Assembly (NCBI GenBank): GCA_963719875.1
Contig: CAVRDJ010000002.1
Span: forward strand, 2,356,001-2,420,000
Origin: Palsa-360 sp963719875
Lineage (GTDB): Bacteria > Acidobacteriota > Terriglobia > Acidiferrales > UBA7541
Direction of reading: 5' to 3'
DNA length: 64,000 nt
The position numbers were made by a program, and so were the translations under genes. The notes beneath the pieces are model-generated. The model was not told the DNA's origin and ran no database searches. It saw only the letters and a program-made list of their open reading frames with translations. Numbering within the stretch: the first letter of the stretch is position 1; every line of letters starts with the position of its first letter. Positions 16,166 through 25,356 of the stretch are shown here, one piece after another.

Positions 16166-17140
16166 ATGCCCAAAGAATCGACCTTCGCGTCGCTCGATCA
16201 ATTCCTTGCGGAATACACGCATCTGTTCGGCGTGATGCAGGCGGATGGAATGTGCGCGCTGTGGGGATTGCCTCAAGAAGCGTTTGCCGAGAGTCTTCGG
16301 CGCAGCGCGGAGAAGCGATTTGGCGGCGCGCAACCCGATCCGGGCGACGTCGAGGCCTACCTGAAGTCGCTTCACCTTGAGGACTTGGCCCTCGCGTGCG
16401 CTTGCAGCAACGGTATCGAGAAGGCCTGGGAGTTTTTCATCGCTCACTTCCGCCAAGACTTGCGCAATGCCGCGAGCGCCATGCTTCGGGGGTCGGGGCG
16501 GGCGGATGACGCGCGCGCTGAGGAACTGGCGGATTCCCTCTATGCGGAACTCTACGGCGTTCGTTCCAGCCCGGACGGCCGCCGGAAATCCTTGTTTGAA
16601 TATTTCCACGGGCGCAGCAAGCTATCCACATGGCTTCGCGCCGTGCTCGCACAGAAACAGGTGGATATATTTCGAACGAGCGGCAGAACGGTTTCTCTCG
16701 AAGCCGAAATGGAAGGGGAAGCGCCGCGAGAACTCGCCCCTCGCACCGAATCTATCCCCGCCGATCCCGATCGTGAGAGGTATCTTGAAAGGTTCGACCG
16801 GGCGCTCTCGGCGGCGCTTGCCAACTTGACGCCGCGCGAGCGCATGATTCTGGCCTGCTACTACGTGGATCAACTCACGCTGGCGGAAATTGGGCGCCTG
16901 CTGCGAGAGCATGAGTCGACGGTGTCCCGGCAGCTTGAACGCATGCGGCGCGCGTTGCGCGAGGGCGTGACGCAAGCGCTACAGTGCGAAATTCCCGCGT
17001 GCAACGGACGCCCGGCGCAACCGGCGCTGGACGTGGCGCAAGTGGAACTGGCATTCGAATACGCCGTCGAGGATTGGCCCTTTGATTTGTCGCAGGCGCT
17101 TTCCGCATCGGAGCCGGTGGGGGACCCGCCGGAAGAATGA
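16166..17140 (+). CDS. Sigma-70 family (ECF-like) RNA polymerase sigma factor
   Basis: 324 residues, long for an ECF sigma. A region 2-like segment lies at about 90-170 (AWEFFIAHFRQDLRNAA; LFEYFHGRSKLSTWLRAVLAQKQVD) and region 4 at about 215-265, with LTPRERMILACYYVDQLTLA and the HTH ESTVSRQLERMRRALREG. The first 80 residues resemble no domain I recognise. The next gene encodes an anti-sigma-like zinc-finger membrane protein, the usual arrangement for an ECF sigma and its regulator, so the pair probably responds to an envelope signal. Start ATG 16166 is the first in frame; no strong ribosome site. Confidence 0.8.
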   Translation: MPKESTFASLDQFLAEYTHLFGVMQADGMCALWGLPQEAFAESLRRSAEKRFGGAQPDPGDVEAYLKSLHLEDLALACACSNGIEKAWEFFIAHFRQDLRNAASAMLRGSGRADDARAEELADSLYAELYGVRSSPDGRRKSLFEYFHGRSKLSTWLRAVLAQKQVDIFRTSGRTVSLEAEMEGEAPRELAPRTESIPADPDRERYLERFDRALSAALANLTPRERMILACYYVDQLTLAEIGRLLREHESTVSRQLERMRRALREGVTQALQCEIPACNGRPAQPALDVAQVELAFEYAVEDWPFDLSQALSASEPVGDPPEE

Positions 17141-17220
17141 CGCATGAACCGGCCGAAGGAGGCCACCTGCGATGATGCAAGATTCTTGGATTGAACCGTT
17201 CTAAACAAGGACGAGCTTTG

Positions 17221-18651
17221 ATGGACTCAAAAGACAGAGACGAATCCAAAATCCGGCGCCGCGATGAAACGCTCGCCCGGCGCGTGGGCAATGCCCTTGA
17301 CCAGATGAATGCCCACGGCGCAGGGGAGTGCCCTGACGCCGAGGTCATCGCGGCCTACGCGGAGCAGGCCCTCGGGCCGGCCGAATCGGCGCAGTGGGAA
17401 GGCCATTTCGCGACGTGCGCGAGGTGCAGAAAGATTCTGCGCGTCCTGGCGGCTTCGGCCGACACGCCGCTGGCCGGGACAGAAGTTGCTCAGCTGGGGA
17501 AACGCGTTTCGGCTGTCCGCGAGCCTGTTGAAATAACGGGGAGATCTGCGCAGCGCACTCGCCCAAGACTTGTGGATTGGCGCACTCGCTGGCTGGCGCC
17601 CGCTCTCGGTGTGGCTGCCGTGCTGGTTGTGTGGTTCGCGATGCGGCCGCCCTGGCGCACGACGGATCGCAGCGCATCCACTACCCTGGTCGCGCAGGCA
17701 CCCAAGGAAGAAGTTCCACTGAGCCCGGCACCGGCAGAGTTGGACCGGCTTGCAAGAGTTGCGCCCCAGCAGGACCAAAAGAAGGGCGCCGCGCCTCCGC
17801 CCGAACGTTACGCCGCAAATACTCAATCACTCAATTCGCCGACGGAAACACCGGCAAAAGGCCGCGCGGATGCCGGCAACGCTTTGGACAGGGTCTCGCC
17901 GAGCTCGAGCGGCGCGGCAGGTTCACTTCAGGAGAACAAGAAATTGAATCCCTTAACGGATGGGCGTGAGATCCAACCTCCTGCGATTCCTCCACCCCCG
18001 CCACCGCTTCCGAAAGCACAAGCTCAGATGCAAGCGCAAGCAGCCCCTCAATCAGAGGCAAAAGCAGCATTGAGTACGGCTCCTTCGGTAGCTCCGCGGG
18101 TCGAAACAAATGCGGGGGCCATCAGTGGCGCGGAGTCGCGAGATAAACAAGCGGCCACTGTGCAAGGGGAGACAGGAACAGTTACTGGCGGCGCGGTTGG
18201 TCAAAAAGCTCCCCCGGAGCTGCGTTCGAATGTACGAAATGAAAAAGCATTCACTGTGTTTCGACCAACTCGAGATTATTCCTCATTGATGAAAGCCCCA
18301 TCCGGCTCGATCCTCTGGCGCGCCGGAAAAGGCGGGATTATCGAGCGTTCTGCCGATGCGGGAAAGACCTGGGTTTCACAAATGAGCCCCTCCCTCAACG
18401 ATTGGTTGGCGGGCGCGGCGGTATCAGACACAGTTTGCTGGCTGGTGGGACGCAATGGCGCAATTGCGCGGACCACGGATGGAGAACACTGGGAGCGCGT
18501 CGCTCCGCCGGAGCAGTCCGCTGGAACTGCGGGGAAATTGCCGGAATGGACCGGCATCACGGCGCGCGATGCCCAATCCGTGACGATTGCCGCGAGCGAT
18601 GGGCGCCATTTCGCCACGCAGGACGGCGGAAAGACCTGGCAGATGCAATAG
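17221..18651 (+). CDS. Zinc-finger membrane protein with YCF48-like C-terminal domain, putative anti-sigma factor
   Basis: 476 residues from ATG 17221, preceded by AAGGA; an upstream TTG at 17191 is less likely. The N terminus holds a zf-HC2/anti-sigma-like site (C37, H62, C66, C69: HFATCARC). One membrane helix (LAPALGVAAVLVVWFAM) is near 120-140. A long Pro/Ala/Gln-rich low-complexity linker follows, with a run of prolines, and the last 130 residues form a YCF48-like beta-propeller segment (DGGKTW and AGKTWVSQ repeats with ILWRAGKGGIIERS). Inferred: cytoplasmic zinc finger binds the sigma factor encoded 80 bases upstream, while the periplasmic propeller senses a signal. Confidence 0.75.
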   Translation: MDSKDRDESKIRRRDETLARRVGNALDQMNAHGAGECPDAEVIAAYAEQALGPAESAQWEGHFATCARCRKILRVLAASADTPLAGTEVAQLGKRVSAVREPVEITGRSAQRTRPRLVDWRTRWLAPALGVAAVLVVWFAMRPPWRTTDRSASTTLVAQAPKEEVPLSPAPAELDRLARVAPQQDQKKGAAPPPERYAANTQSLNSPTETPAKGRADAGNALDRVSPSSSGAAGSLQENKKLNPLTDGREIQPPAIPPPPPPLPKAQAQMQAQAAPQSEAKAALSTAPSVAPRVETNAGAISGAESRDKQAATVQGETGTVTGGAVGQKAPPELRSNVRNEKAFTVFRPTRDYSSLMKAPSGSILWRAGKGGIIERSADAGKTWVSQMSPSLNDWLAGAAVSDTVCWLVGRNGAIARTTDGEHWERVAPPEQSAGTAGKLPEWTGITARDAQSVTIAASDGRHFATQDGGKTWQMQ

Positions 18652-18729
18652 CAAAATACCCTGCAAGAAATCTTGGCAGTCTCGTTCTAAGTAGTGAACG
18701 AAGACGTTCAATCCTTATCGGAGACTGCC

Positions 18730-20229
18730 ATGAGAAACGCTACATCCTCGAGATTCCTATTTGCCGCGCGAGTCGCGGCGCTGCTGGTCGTGCTTCCGTT
18801 CTTGCACCGATCGGCATATGCAAACGCTGCCAGCCAGGCTTCCGCACAGGCCGCCGACGGGAATATTACGACCACGCTTGCGGATCAGAGCGACCTTGCG
18901 CTCACCGTCTATAACTCGAATCTTTCGCTCGTGCGCGACGTGCGTCAACTTACCTTGCCGTCCGGCGAGTCGCTCCTGCGATTCATGGACATCGCCGCTT
19001 CCATTAATCCCGCGACCGTGCATTTCCGTTCCCTCACCGAGCCCGCCAAGCTGAACGTGCTCGAACAGAACTACGAATACGACCTGCTCGATCCAAACAA
19101 GCTGCTGCAGAAGTACGTGGGACGGGAAGTCACTCTGGTGCGCCCCAAATTGGCCAGCGGCACGACGGAATTCGACGAAGTGAAGGCCACGCTCCTCTCC
19201 TTGAATGGCGCGCCGGTGTGGAAGATCGGCAATGAAATCGTCACCGGTGTTTCGTACGAGAGCATCCGATTCCCCGAGTTGCCGGAAAATTTATACGAGC
19301 GGCCCACGCTGCTGTGGACGCTTCAGAATTCGGGCGCGGGGCGCCATCGAGTGGAAGCGTCGTACCTGACGGCGAATCTTTCCTGGAGCGCGGACTATGT
19401 GCTGAATGTTGCGAAGGATGAATCGCGCGGCGATCTCGACGGCTGGGTCACGCTCGTGAATCATAGCGGGACCGTCTTCAAGAATGCCTCGCTGCAATTA
19501 GTGGCCGGCGATCTCCACCGCGTCGTCGCCCAATATGCCATGGATGAAATGAGGGCGATGAAATCGGTGTCGGGAGCGGTGAATGCTCCCGCCCCGTTCC
19601 AGCAGGAATCCTTCTCCGAATATCATCTCTATTCGCTGAATCGCCGGACATCCATCTTCGATCAGGAATCGAAACAGATCAGCCTGCTCAACGCCTCGCA
19701 TTTTCCCTTGCGGAAAGTGTATGTGGTGAACGGCCAGTCCTACTACTACCGCACAGCGCCGCAACCCGGGGCGCCCATAAAAGATCCCGTGCAGGTTTTT
19801 TACAAATTCAAGAACGAAGAGAAAGCCGGCCTGGGCATGCCGCTTCCTGCGGGGACCATTCGCGTGTACCAGCAGGACTCGCGCGGCGGTTCGCTATTTG
19901 CCGGAGAAGATCACATCGACCACACGCCCAAGGACGAAGAGATCAGCCTGCACATCGGCAACGCGTTCGATATCGTGGCCGAGCGCAAACAGACGGACTA
20001 CAAGAAACTCTCCGACCGGCTGTACGAATTCGAGTACGAGATCACGCTGCGGAACCACAAGGCCGGGCCCATCTCCGTCGAAGTAAACGAACCGATCGGC
20101 GGCGATTGGGAGATGGTCAACTCGACGTACAAATTCACGAAAACGGCCGCGTTCGCCGCGCAATTCGATGTCCCGGTCGACAAGGATGGCACGTCAGTGC
20201 TGAAGTATCGGGTTCGCGTGCGCTATTAG
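18730..20229 (+). CDS. Exported DUF4139 protein
   Basis: 499 residues from ATG 18730, which has GGAG 6 bases upstream. A signal peptide covers about 1-32 (SRFLFAARVAALLVVLPFLH). The N-terminal domain starts with LALTVYNSNLSLVRDVRQLTLPSGE and includes the PATVHFRSL strand; the C-terminal beta-rich domain holds NLSWSADYVLNV and YEFEYEITLRNHKAGPISVEV, the signature of DUF4139, which is widespread in Acidobacteriota and Bacteroidota. Function is unknown; mucoidy-inhibitor A (MuiA) proteins share the fold. It may be co-transcribed with the sigma/zinc-finger pair, as the gap to the upstream gene is under 80 bases. Confidence 0.8.
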   Translation: MRNATSSRFLFAARVAALLVVLPFLHRSAYANAASQASAQAADGNITTTLADQSDLALTVYNSNLSLVRDVRQLTLPSGESLLRFMDIAASINPATVHFRSLTEPAKLNVLEQNYEYDLLDPNKLLQKYVGREVTLVRPKLASGTTEFDEVKATLLSLNGAPVWKIGNEIVTGVSYESIRFPELPENLYERPTLLWTLQNSGAGRHRVEASYLTANLSWSADYVLNVAKDESRGDLDGWVTLVNHSGTVFKNASLQLVAGDLHRVVAQYAMDEMRAMKSVSGAVNAPAPFQQESFSEYHLYSLNRRTSIFDQESKQISLLNASHFPLRKVYVVNGQSYYYRTAPQPGAPIKDPVQVFYKFKNEEKAGLGMPLPAGTIRVYQQDSRGGSLFAGEDHIDHTPKDEEISLHIGNAFDIVAERKQTDYKKLSDRLYEFEYEITLRNHKAGPISVEVNEPIGGDWEMVNSTYKFTKTAAFAAQFDVPVDKDGTSVLKYRVRVRY

Positions 20230-20245
20230 CCCGGATTGGGTTTAA

Positions 20246-20317
20246 GTAGCGCAGGCTTCAGCCTGTGGGGTTTGGTCCTTGCATCGACTAAAACCCACAG
20301 GCTGAAGCCTGCGCTAC
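20246..20317. repeat. GTAGC paired-hairpin repeat
   Basis: Starts GTAGCGCAGGCTTCAGCCTG and ends with its complement (GCCTGCGCTAC); spacer GTTTGGTCCTTGCATCGACT between the halves. It lies between two convergent genes and could act as a bidirectional transcription stop. Confidence 0.85.
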
Positions 20318-20330
20318 TACTCCCCCCCAA

Positions 20331-20768
20331 TTATTTTCTCCGGCGTTTCTGTTTCGCGCGTCGCGGCTTTTTCAGGGCGCCGGATGTCACGATGGCTTCG
20401 GCTTCGATTTCCACCAGCATCTCAGGTGACACCATGCCGCCGACCTGCACCATCGCCGTTGCGGGGCGAATGTTGCTGAAAAATTCTCCGTGCGCGCGGC
20501 CGATTTTCTCCCACTCCGCGATATTCGTGACGTACATGCGCGTGCGGACCACGTCTTCCAGGCGCGCGCCGGCCTTATGCAGCGCGGATTCGATGTTGCG
20601 CAGTGTTTGCACCGTCTGCGCGTAGGCGTCGCCAACGCCCACAAGGTTCCCATCCGCGCCGGTGGCGGTCGTGCCCGAAACGTGCACCGTATCGCCCACT
20701 CGCACGGCGCGCGAATACCCGATGATCGGCTCGTATTTCGTTCCCGTTGAAATATTCGTTCGTTTCAT
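20331..20768 (-). CDS. RidA family (YjgF/YER057c) enamine/imine deaminase-like protein
   Basis: 145 residues from ATG 20768, with AGGAGA upstream. The core shows VGDTVHVSGTTATGADGN, an AYAQTVQTLRNIESALHKAG helix and RTRMYVTNIAEW, ending in EIEAEAIV, as in the RidA chorismate-mutase-like fold. The trimer-interface Arg is in the right position (VVRTRMYVT). The usual NP-x-SR and CE-x-EA motifs are altered (GGMVSPEMLVEIEAEA), so it belongs to a Rid subfamily rather than archetypal RidA. These proteins hydrolyse reactive imines from PLP enzymes. A PLP enzyme, cystathionine beta-synthase, is encoded divergently next door. The Lys/Arg-rich tail is unusual. Confidence 0.8.
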   Translation of the reverse strand: MKRTNISTGTKYEPIIGYSRAVRVGDTVHVSGTTATGADGNLVGVGDAYAQTVQTLRNIESALHKAGARLEDVVRTRMYVTNIAEWEKIGRAHGEFFSNIRPATAMVQVGGMVSPEMLVEIEAEAIVTSGALKKPRRAKQKRRRK

Positions 20769-21040
20769 GGTCGTCCATTCTCCTGGCTTGAAGTGGGGGC
20801 TATTCTGCCACGAACATCCGCGCTTTGAGAAACTGGACAACGCCTCTCCAATCCACTTAAGCTTGACTCGCGCGGAAGAAAAGCTTTAACACCCAGAGCG
20901 CAGAGGAAAACGGAGAAAGACAGAAGAGTAAATCGAAACGCCCAATCAACCTGAGCTGAAAGAAATGACTTTTCTTTCTCTGTGTTTTCTATGTTAAAGG
21001 GATTAGAAGTGCCGCCGGACGCGAAACAAGGAGCCGCTCG

Positions 21041-22429
21041 TTGCGCTGCAACAACATCCTCGAAGCCATCGGACACACGCCGCTCGTTCGTTTGAACCGG
21101 CTGACCGCAGGGTTCGCCGCGGATGTGTACGTCAAGGTCGATTACATGAATCCGGGCGGCTCGGTGAAAGACCGCATCGGGATCTCCATGATCGACGATG
21201 CCGAACGCAGAGGCCTGCTGAAGCCGGGCGGCACGATCATCGAGGGAACCTCGGGCAATACCGGGATCGGCCTGGCGCTGGTGGGCGCGGTGCGCGGCTA
21301 CAAACTGGTATTCACCATCACGGACAAGCAATCGAAGGAAAAAGTGGACCTGCTCAAGGCGCTGGGCGCCGAAGTCATCGTGTGCCCGACGGCGGTTGAG
21401 CCTGAGGATCCGCGCAGCTACTATTCCGTCGCGAATAAGCTTGCCAAGGATATTCCGAATTCCTTTTACCCAAACCAATACCAAAATCCGATGAACCCCG
21501 GGGCGCACTACCGGACCACCGGCCCTGAAATCTGGGAAGACTCCGGCGGTAAGATCACGCATTTCGTCTGCGGCATGGGAACCGGCGGCACGATCAGCGG
21601 CGTAGGGCGTTACCTGAAGGAAAAAAATTCCGACGTAAAAATCATCGGCGTCGATCCGATCGGTTCGCTGTATTACGAGTACGTCAAGACGGGAAAAGTG
21701 GGCAAGGCCAAGACCTACGTCGTCGAAGGAATCGGCGAGGACATTTTCCCCGCCACGATGGATTTCAATGTCATCGATGAAGTCGTCCAGGTGAATGACC
21801 AGGAATGTTTCGTCTGGGCGCGGCGACTCGTGAAGCAGGAGGGAATTTTTACTGGAGGCTCGGGCGGCGGCTGCGTTTCGGGCGCATTACGCGTGGCCAA
21901 GACGCTGCCAAAGGATTCGTTCGTGGTCGCGTTTCTGCCCGACACGGGAATGCGCTACCTCAGCAAGGTGTACAGCGACGAATGGATGCGCGAGCGCGGC
22001 TACGTCGATTCGCAAGTGCCGCTCACCGTCGAAGACGTTGTCAACGCGAAGCACAAGGTCGCCAAAGACCGCGACTTGATTGTCGTAGGGCCCGATCAGA
22101 CTGTGTTTCACGCGCTGCACACGATGCAGACGCAAGACATCTCGCAACTGCCCGTGTTTGAAGCGAAGCAGCCGGTCGGCGCGATTTACGAAGACCAGAT
22201 CCTGAATCTCGCGCTGCAAGGAAAAGATTTGCGGAAGATGGTGATCCGCGAAGTGATGAGCGATCCCCTGCCGACGGTCTCCTGCGAAGCGCCCGTCGAG
22301 CGGCTCACGTACCTTCTGAGCCACGAGGAGCCCGCCGTGTTCGTGCAAATGGGCAACGGCCACCTCGAAATCATCACCAAGTTCAACGTCATGGGCACGA
22401 TCGCAGGTTTGATGGAGCAGAAGCGGTAA
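21041..22429 (+). CDS. cbs: Cystathionine beta-synthase with CBS-domain pair
   Basis: 462 residues. TTG 21041 is taken as start because AAGGAG stands 7 bases before it. Fold-type II PLP enzyme: the PLP lysine is K43 in GGSVKDRIG, the substrate loop is EGTSGNTGIG and the phosphate loop GMGTGGTISG. The last 120 residues form two CBS domains (VGPDQTVFHALHTMQTQDISQ; VIREVMSDPLPTV). It condenses serine (or O-acetylserine) with homocysteine (or sulfide); the CBS pair suggests the cystathionine-synthase branch with adenosyl-ligand control, although bacterial enzymes of this layout can also act as cysteine synthases. No cystathionine gamma-lyase gene is adjacent. Confidence 0.9.
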   Translation: MRCNNILEAIGHTPLVRLNRLTAGFAADVYVKVDYMNPGGSVKDRIGISMIDDAERRGLLKPGGTIIEGTSGNTGIGLALVGAVRGYKLVFTITDKQSKEKVDLLKALGAEVIVCPTAVEPEDPRSYYSVANKLAKDIPNSFYPNQYQNPMNPGAHYRTTGPEIWEDSGGKITHFVCGMGTGGTISGVGRYLKEKNSDVKIIGVDPIGSLYYEYVKTGKVGKAKTYVVEGIGEDIFPATMDFNVIDEVVQVNDQECFVWARRLVKQEGIFTGGSGGGCVSGALRVAKTLPKDSFVVAFLPDTGMRYLSKVYSDEWMRERGYVDSQVPLTVEDVVNAKHKVAKDRDLIVVGPDQTVFHALHTMQTQDISQLPVFEAKQPVGAIYEDQILNLALQGKDLRKMVIREVMSDPLPTVSCEAPVERLTYLLSHEEPAVFVQMGNGHLEIITKFNVMGTIAGLMEQKR

Positions 22430-22430
22430 A

Positions 22431-22502
22431 GTAGCACAGGCTTCAGCCTGTGGGGTTTAGTCCTTGCAAGGACGAACCCCCACAGACTGAAGTCTGTGCT
22501 AC
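22431..22502. repeat. GTAGC paired-hairpin repeat
   Basis: Begins one base after the cbs stop codon with GTAGCACAGGCTTCAGCCTG and ends AGTCTGTGCTAC. It sits between convergent cbs and the aldo/keto reductase gene, in the position of a terminator. Confidence 0.85.
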
Positions 22503-22516
22503 CAAAACCCACCAAT

Positions 22517-23626
22517 CTACGCTTTCTCCCCACGCTGAAACAATTTGCCGAATTGATCTTGCGAAGCCGGAGCGACCCCGACGAGGGAAAGATTCTCGCG
22601 CACGTGCTCGACGCGGCTCATGCCCACGAGCGCCGTCGTGATCCCGGGCGTCGAGCGGACAAATTGCATCGCGCGTTCAGCGTCGGATTTCATTCCCAGC
22701 GCACTCGTCACAAACGGCGGCAGGCCGCGCGAGAGCTGCCCCTGGAGCATCGCGGCGCTCGCGACGAGCGTGATGCCCAGCTTGGACGCGGCGCCGACGA
22801 CCGGCACGCGCGCGCCATCAAGCGGCTGATTGGCGCGCGTCAAAGCCTCGGTCATCCCCAGGTTGCACGGCAACTGCACAAAGCGAAAGTGGTGCGATCC
22901 TCCGGCGACATCCCGCGCCAGCGACTCCATCGCAGCGAGCGAAAGAAAATCCTGCGCAGTTTCGGTCTGGCGGAACGCGTTCCAAGTTGCCAACCCGTAG
23001 AAATGAATTTTCGCCGCGGCCACGGCGGATTCGAGAAATTCAAACGCACCGCGCAGACGCGTGTTGAACATCTCGCGCGGCACTTCGCCCAATTGTGTCT
23101 CGGGATTGTGCAGGTAATACACGTCAATCGTTTCGACGCCCAGATTGCGGCGGCTGCGCTCGAGCTGGTCGGCAATAAATTTCGGCGCCATGGAGTGACA
23201 CCCGGCGGCGACATCTCCCTCGCGCAAAATGCCGGTCTCCACGTATTCATGATTGAAATATTCACCCGCGTCGGCGGGCATGTCGGCGTCGGGCGTAAGG
23301 AATCCGCCCTTCGTGCAAATCACCAATTCTTCGCGCGCGTAACCGCGCCGCGCGAGTTCCACAAGCGCCGCGCCCACGGAACGCTCCGAACGCTGGAACC
23401 GGTAGTTGATCGCGGAGTCGATCACGTTCACGCCGGATTCCACGGCTTCCACAATGGCGTCCGTGTACGCCTGGTCGGTACGCGCGTCGGGCTCTCCGAG
23501 ATACGTGCCGATCCCGAGCGAAGAGAGCCACAGGCCCTGCTGCTCGCGAAAGTGTCCCTCCGCGGCGCGCCCGGCAAATCGCGCGGCGTATTTCTTGGTG
23601 CCATCCGGTGTCGCAAACGTGGCCAT
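22517..23626 (-). CDS. Aldo/keto reductase
   Basis: 369 residues with the AKR barrel motifs and the full catalytic tetrad: D70 and Y75 (VIDSAINYRFQRSE), K106 (ICTKGGF) and H173 (YYLHNPE). Near the C terminus VRSTPGITTALVGMSRVEHV is the usual NADPH-phosphate-binding segment. It should reduce aldehydes or ketones, or oxidise sugars, with NADP(H). The N-terminal 30 residues before the first strand are longer than in most members. Substrate cannot be predicted. It is transcribed alone, between two hairpin repeats. Confidence 0.9.
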   Translation of the reverse strand: MATFATPDGTKKYAARFAGRAAEGHFREQQGLWLSSLGIGTYLGEPDARTDQAYTDAIVEAVESGVNVIDSAINYRFQRSERSVGAALVELARRGYAREELVICTKGGFLTPDADMPADAGEYFNHEYVETGILREGDVAAGCHSMAPKFIADQLERSRRNLGVETIDVYYLHNPETQLGEVPREMFNTRLRGAFEFLESAVAAAKIHFYGLATWNAFRQTETAQDFLSLAAMESLARDVAGGSHHFRFVQLPCNLGMTEALTRANQPLDGARVPVVGAASKLGITLVASAAMLQGQLSRGLPPFVTSALGMKSDAERAMQFVRSTPGITTALVGMSRVEHVRENLSLVGVAPASQDQFGKLFQRGEKA

Positions 23627-23688
23627 TTCTTCTCCCTTGATTGGAGCCGCGATTATATGTGAATCTTCCGGCGATCACGACGGAAGAA

Positions 23689-23760
23689 GTAGCGCGGGCT
23701 TCAGCCTGCGGGTTTTGGTCTATGCACGACCGAACCCCCGCAGGCTGAAGCCCGCGCCAC
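23689..23760. repeat. GTAGC paired-hairpin repeat
   Basis: GTAGCGCGGGCTTCAGCCTG to AAGCCCGCGCCAC; the last arm has lost perfect symmetry (GCCAC instead of GCTAC). It lies between the aldo/keto reductase start and the UvrC-like gene end. Confidence 0.8.
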
Positions 23761-23803
23761 TGATCTCGCTGGAACGCAGATCGCGCGATACCACTTTTGA
23801 TTC

Positions 23804-25024
23804 TCAACCATCGACGGCTGGCGCCTGTGCCGGCGGCGCCAGCAGCCGCGAGCACGCGCGCAAAATGCGGCGGTACGGCCACTCGCTGTTACGGCGCGCG
23901 CTGGCCTCGTCCAGTGGCGCGGCGGGGGAGCGCGCCGTGCTTTCTCGAAAGAAAATTTCCCCGGCTCGCGGCTTCTTATGGAACCATCGCGCCAGCAGGC
24001 TGAGTTGATCTTCGAGCTCGCGATAACTTTGTTGCGAAGCGGCAGCCTTTGCTGGAAGTGACGCCGGATCTCCCGCACCTTCCAGCCACTCTCGCAGGAT
24101 TTGTTCGACCGAGCGAGGCTCGCTGGCAAGTTCTGCGAAGCGCAGCATGCGCGGCTCCTCGATGCGTCCGGCGCGCACCACGAATACAGCCACCGTGTTT
24201 TCTTCCGCCGCCCGCTGGAGGACGACGGCGTTGAGGTCTTCGAGACGCCGCGCGAGATCAGGCAATCCGCGCAGCGCTTCCGCCGCTTTCTCGATCCGGC
24301 GATGGACCGCCGCCGCTCGCTCGAAATCCAGCGCTTCGCTCGCCGCCTCGCGCTCGCGCTCGAGTTCCGCCGTGAATGAGGCGCCGCCGGTCGCGAGAAA
24401 CGCGACGACGCGGCCCACTTCCGCGTCGTACTCTTCCTTCGTGCAACCCGCGAAGCACGGCGCCAGGCACATCTTCATTTCCGAATAAATGCAGCCGGGA
24501 AAACTTGGATCGCGGCGAATCTTGATCTGGCAGCGCCGGATTTTGAACAGGTCGAGAAAACCGGAAGCGAACGTATCGGCCGCGCGGCGCGACACGAACG
24601 GCCCAAAATAAAATCCGCTCGCGCTGATGCGCCGCGTGGCGTAGCAGCGCGGATAGGCGTTCGTGAGGCTGACCTTGAGCACAGCCGGCGGCCGTAGCCG
24701 TATGCGTTCGCGATACCCCGCAGGCCATACCCGCCGCGCGTGCTGCCAGTGCAGAAAACTCAATTCAAACGGCGACCCCACGACGCGGTAGCGCACGCGC
24801 GCCGCGAATTCGCGCAAATTCAGCCGCTTCGAAGCAGGATTGGGCGGCCCCAAGAGGCGCACGAGCCGCTGCCGCAGATTCGCGGTGCGCAGCATATACG
24901 GTTTCGCGCCAATTAATTCCGAACGAGGCTCGACCGCAAATGCGGCCGGCCGCGCAGGAACAGCGGCAAAAAATTCGCCGTCGCGCGCGGCGTCGAATTC
25001 AGCGATGGAATCGAGTTCTTGCAT
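23804..25024 (-). CDS. UvrC-like protein with intact Fe-S cysteines but degenerate GIY-YIG site
   Basis: 406 residues aligning to the N-terminal half of UvrC. The GIY-YIG region is decayed: AAFAVEP replaces GVY, and KPYMLRTANLRQRLVRLLG replaces YVGKAKNLRxR. The Fe-S cysteines are present with UvrC-like spacing (C165, C178, C186, C190), and a UVR-domain helix pair lies at about 216-250 (ALDFERAAAVHRRIE). There is no C-terminal RNase H-like nuclease or HhH domain. It is therefore not a complete incision nuclease. It might bind UvrB or DNA as a regulator; a Cho-like role is unlikely without the GIY-YIG residues. Confidence 0.75.
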   Translation of the reverse strand: MQELDSIAEFDAARDGEFFAAVPARPAAFAVEPRSELIGAKPYMLRTANLRQRLVRLLGPPNPASKRLNLREFAARVRYRVVGSPFELSFLHWQHARRVWPAGYRERIRLRPPAVLKVSLTNAYPRCYATRRISASGFYFGPFVSRRAADTFASGFLDLFKIRRCQIKIRRDPSFPGCIYSEMKMCLAPCFAGCTKEEYDAEVGRVVAFLATGGASFTAELEREREAASEALDFERAAAVHRRIEKAAEALRGLPDLARRLEDLNAVVLQRAAEENTVAVFVVRAGRIEEPRMLRFAELASEPRSVEQILREWLEGAGDPASLPAKAAASQQSYRELEDQLSLLARWFHKKPRAGEIFFRESTARSPAAPLDEASARRNSEWPYRRILRACSRLLAPPAQAPAVDG

Positions 25025-25356
25025 GGAGGGCGCGCGTATTGTGATACGTGATTTGTGAATCGTGACTCATGATTTGCGACTGGTGATTCGTAATTCGAGC
25101 CCGATGTTCCTTCCACTGATTACGACGCAGCCGAGAACGCGGGGCGGCAAAATTTCAGATTTCAAATTTGCGATTTGAAATTTCAGATTTCAAATCAAGG
25201 ATGCCATGGCCGCACAGAACAAATGACAACGGGATGCAAATGGCCGACTCATGCGAATGGCCACGCGTTACAAATGGCCACACCGGAAATACTCTCCCAG
25301 CCCTGTCTCTCCGTGATTTTCGGTGTCAATCCGTGTTCCCGCCGTCGCGGGTGGTT
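25025..25356. other. Non-coding gap with degenerate short repeats
   Basis: No gene. 25040-25100 is a run of degenerate GTGATTCGTGA-like units. At 25152-25198 two copies of ATTTCAGATTTCAAAT flank a short dyad (CAAATTTGCGATTTG), forming a compact hairpin. Similar GTGATTCGTGA runs recur at 29755-29815 and 32793-32812. Confidence 0.6.

Noticed and set aside
23804..25024. Complete UvrC or Cho nuclease
   Set aside because: GIY-YIG residues are replaced and the second nuclease domain is absent.
25025..25356. CRISPR array from repeated GTGATTCG units
   Set aside because: Units are short, degenerate and not separated by regular unique spacers; no cas genes are present.
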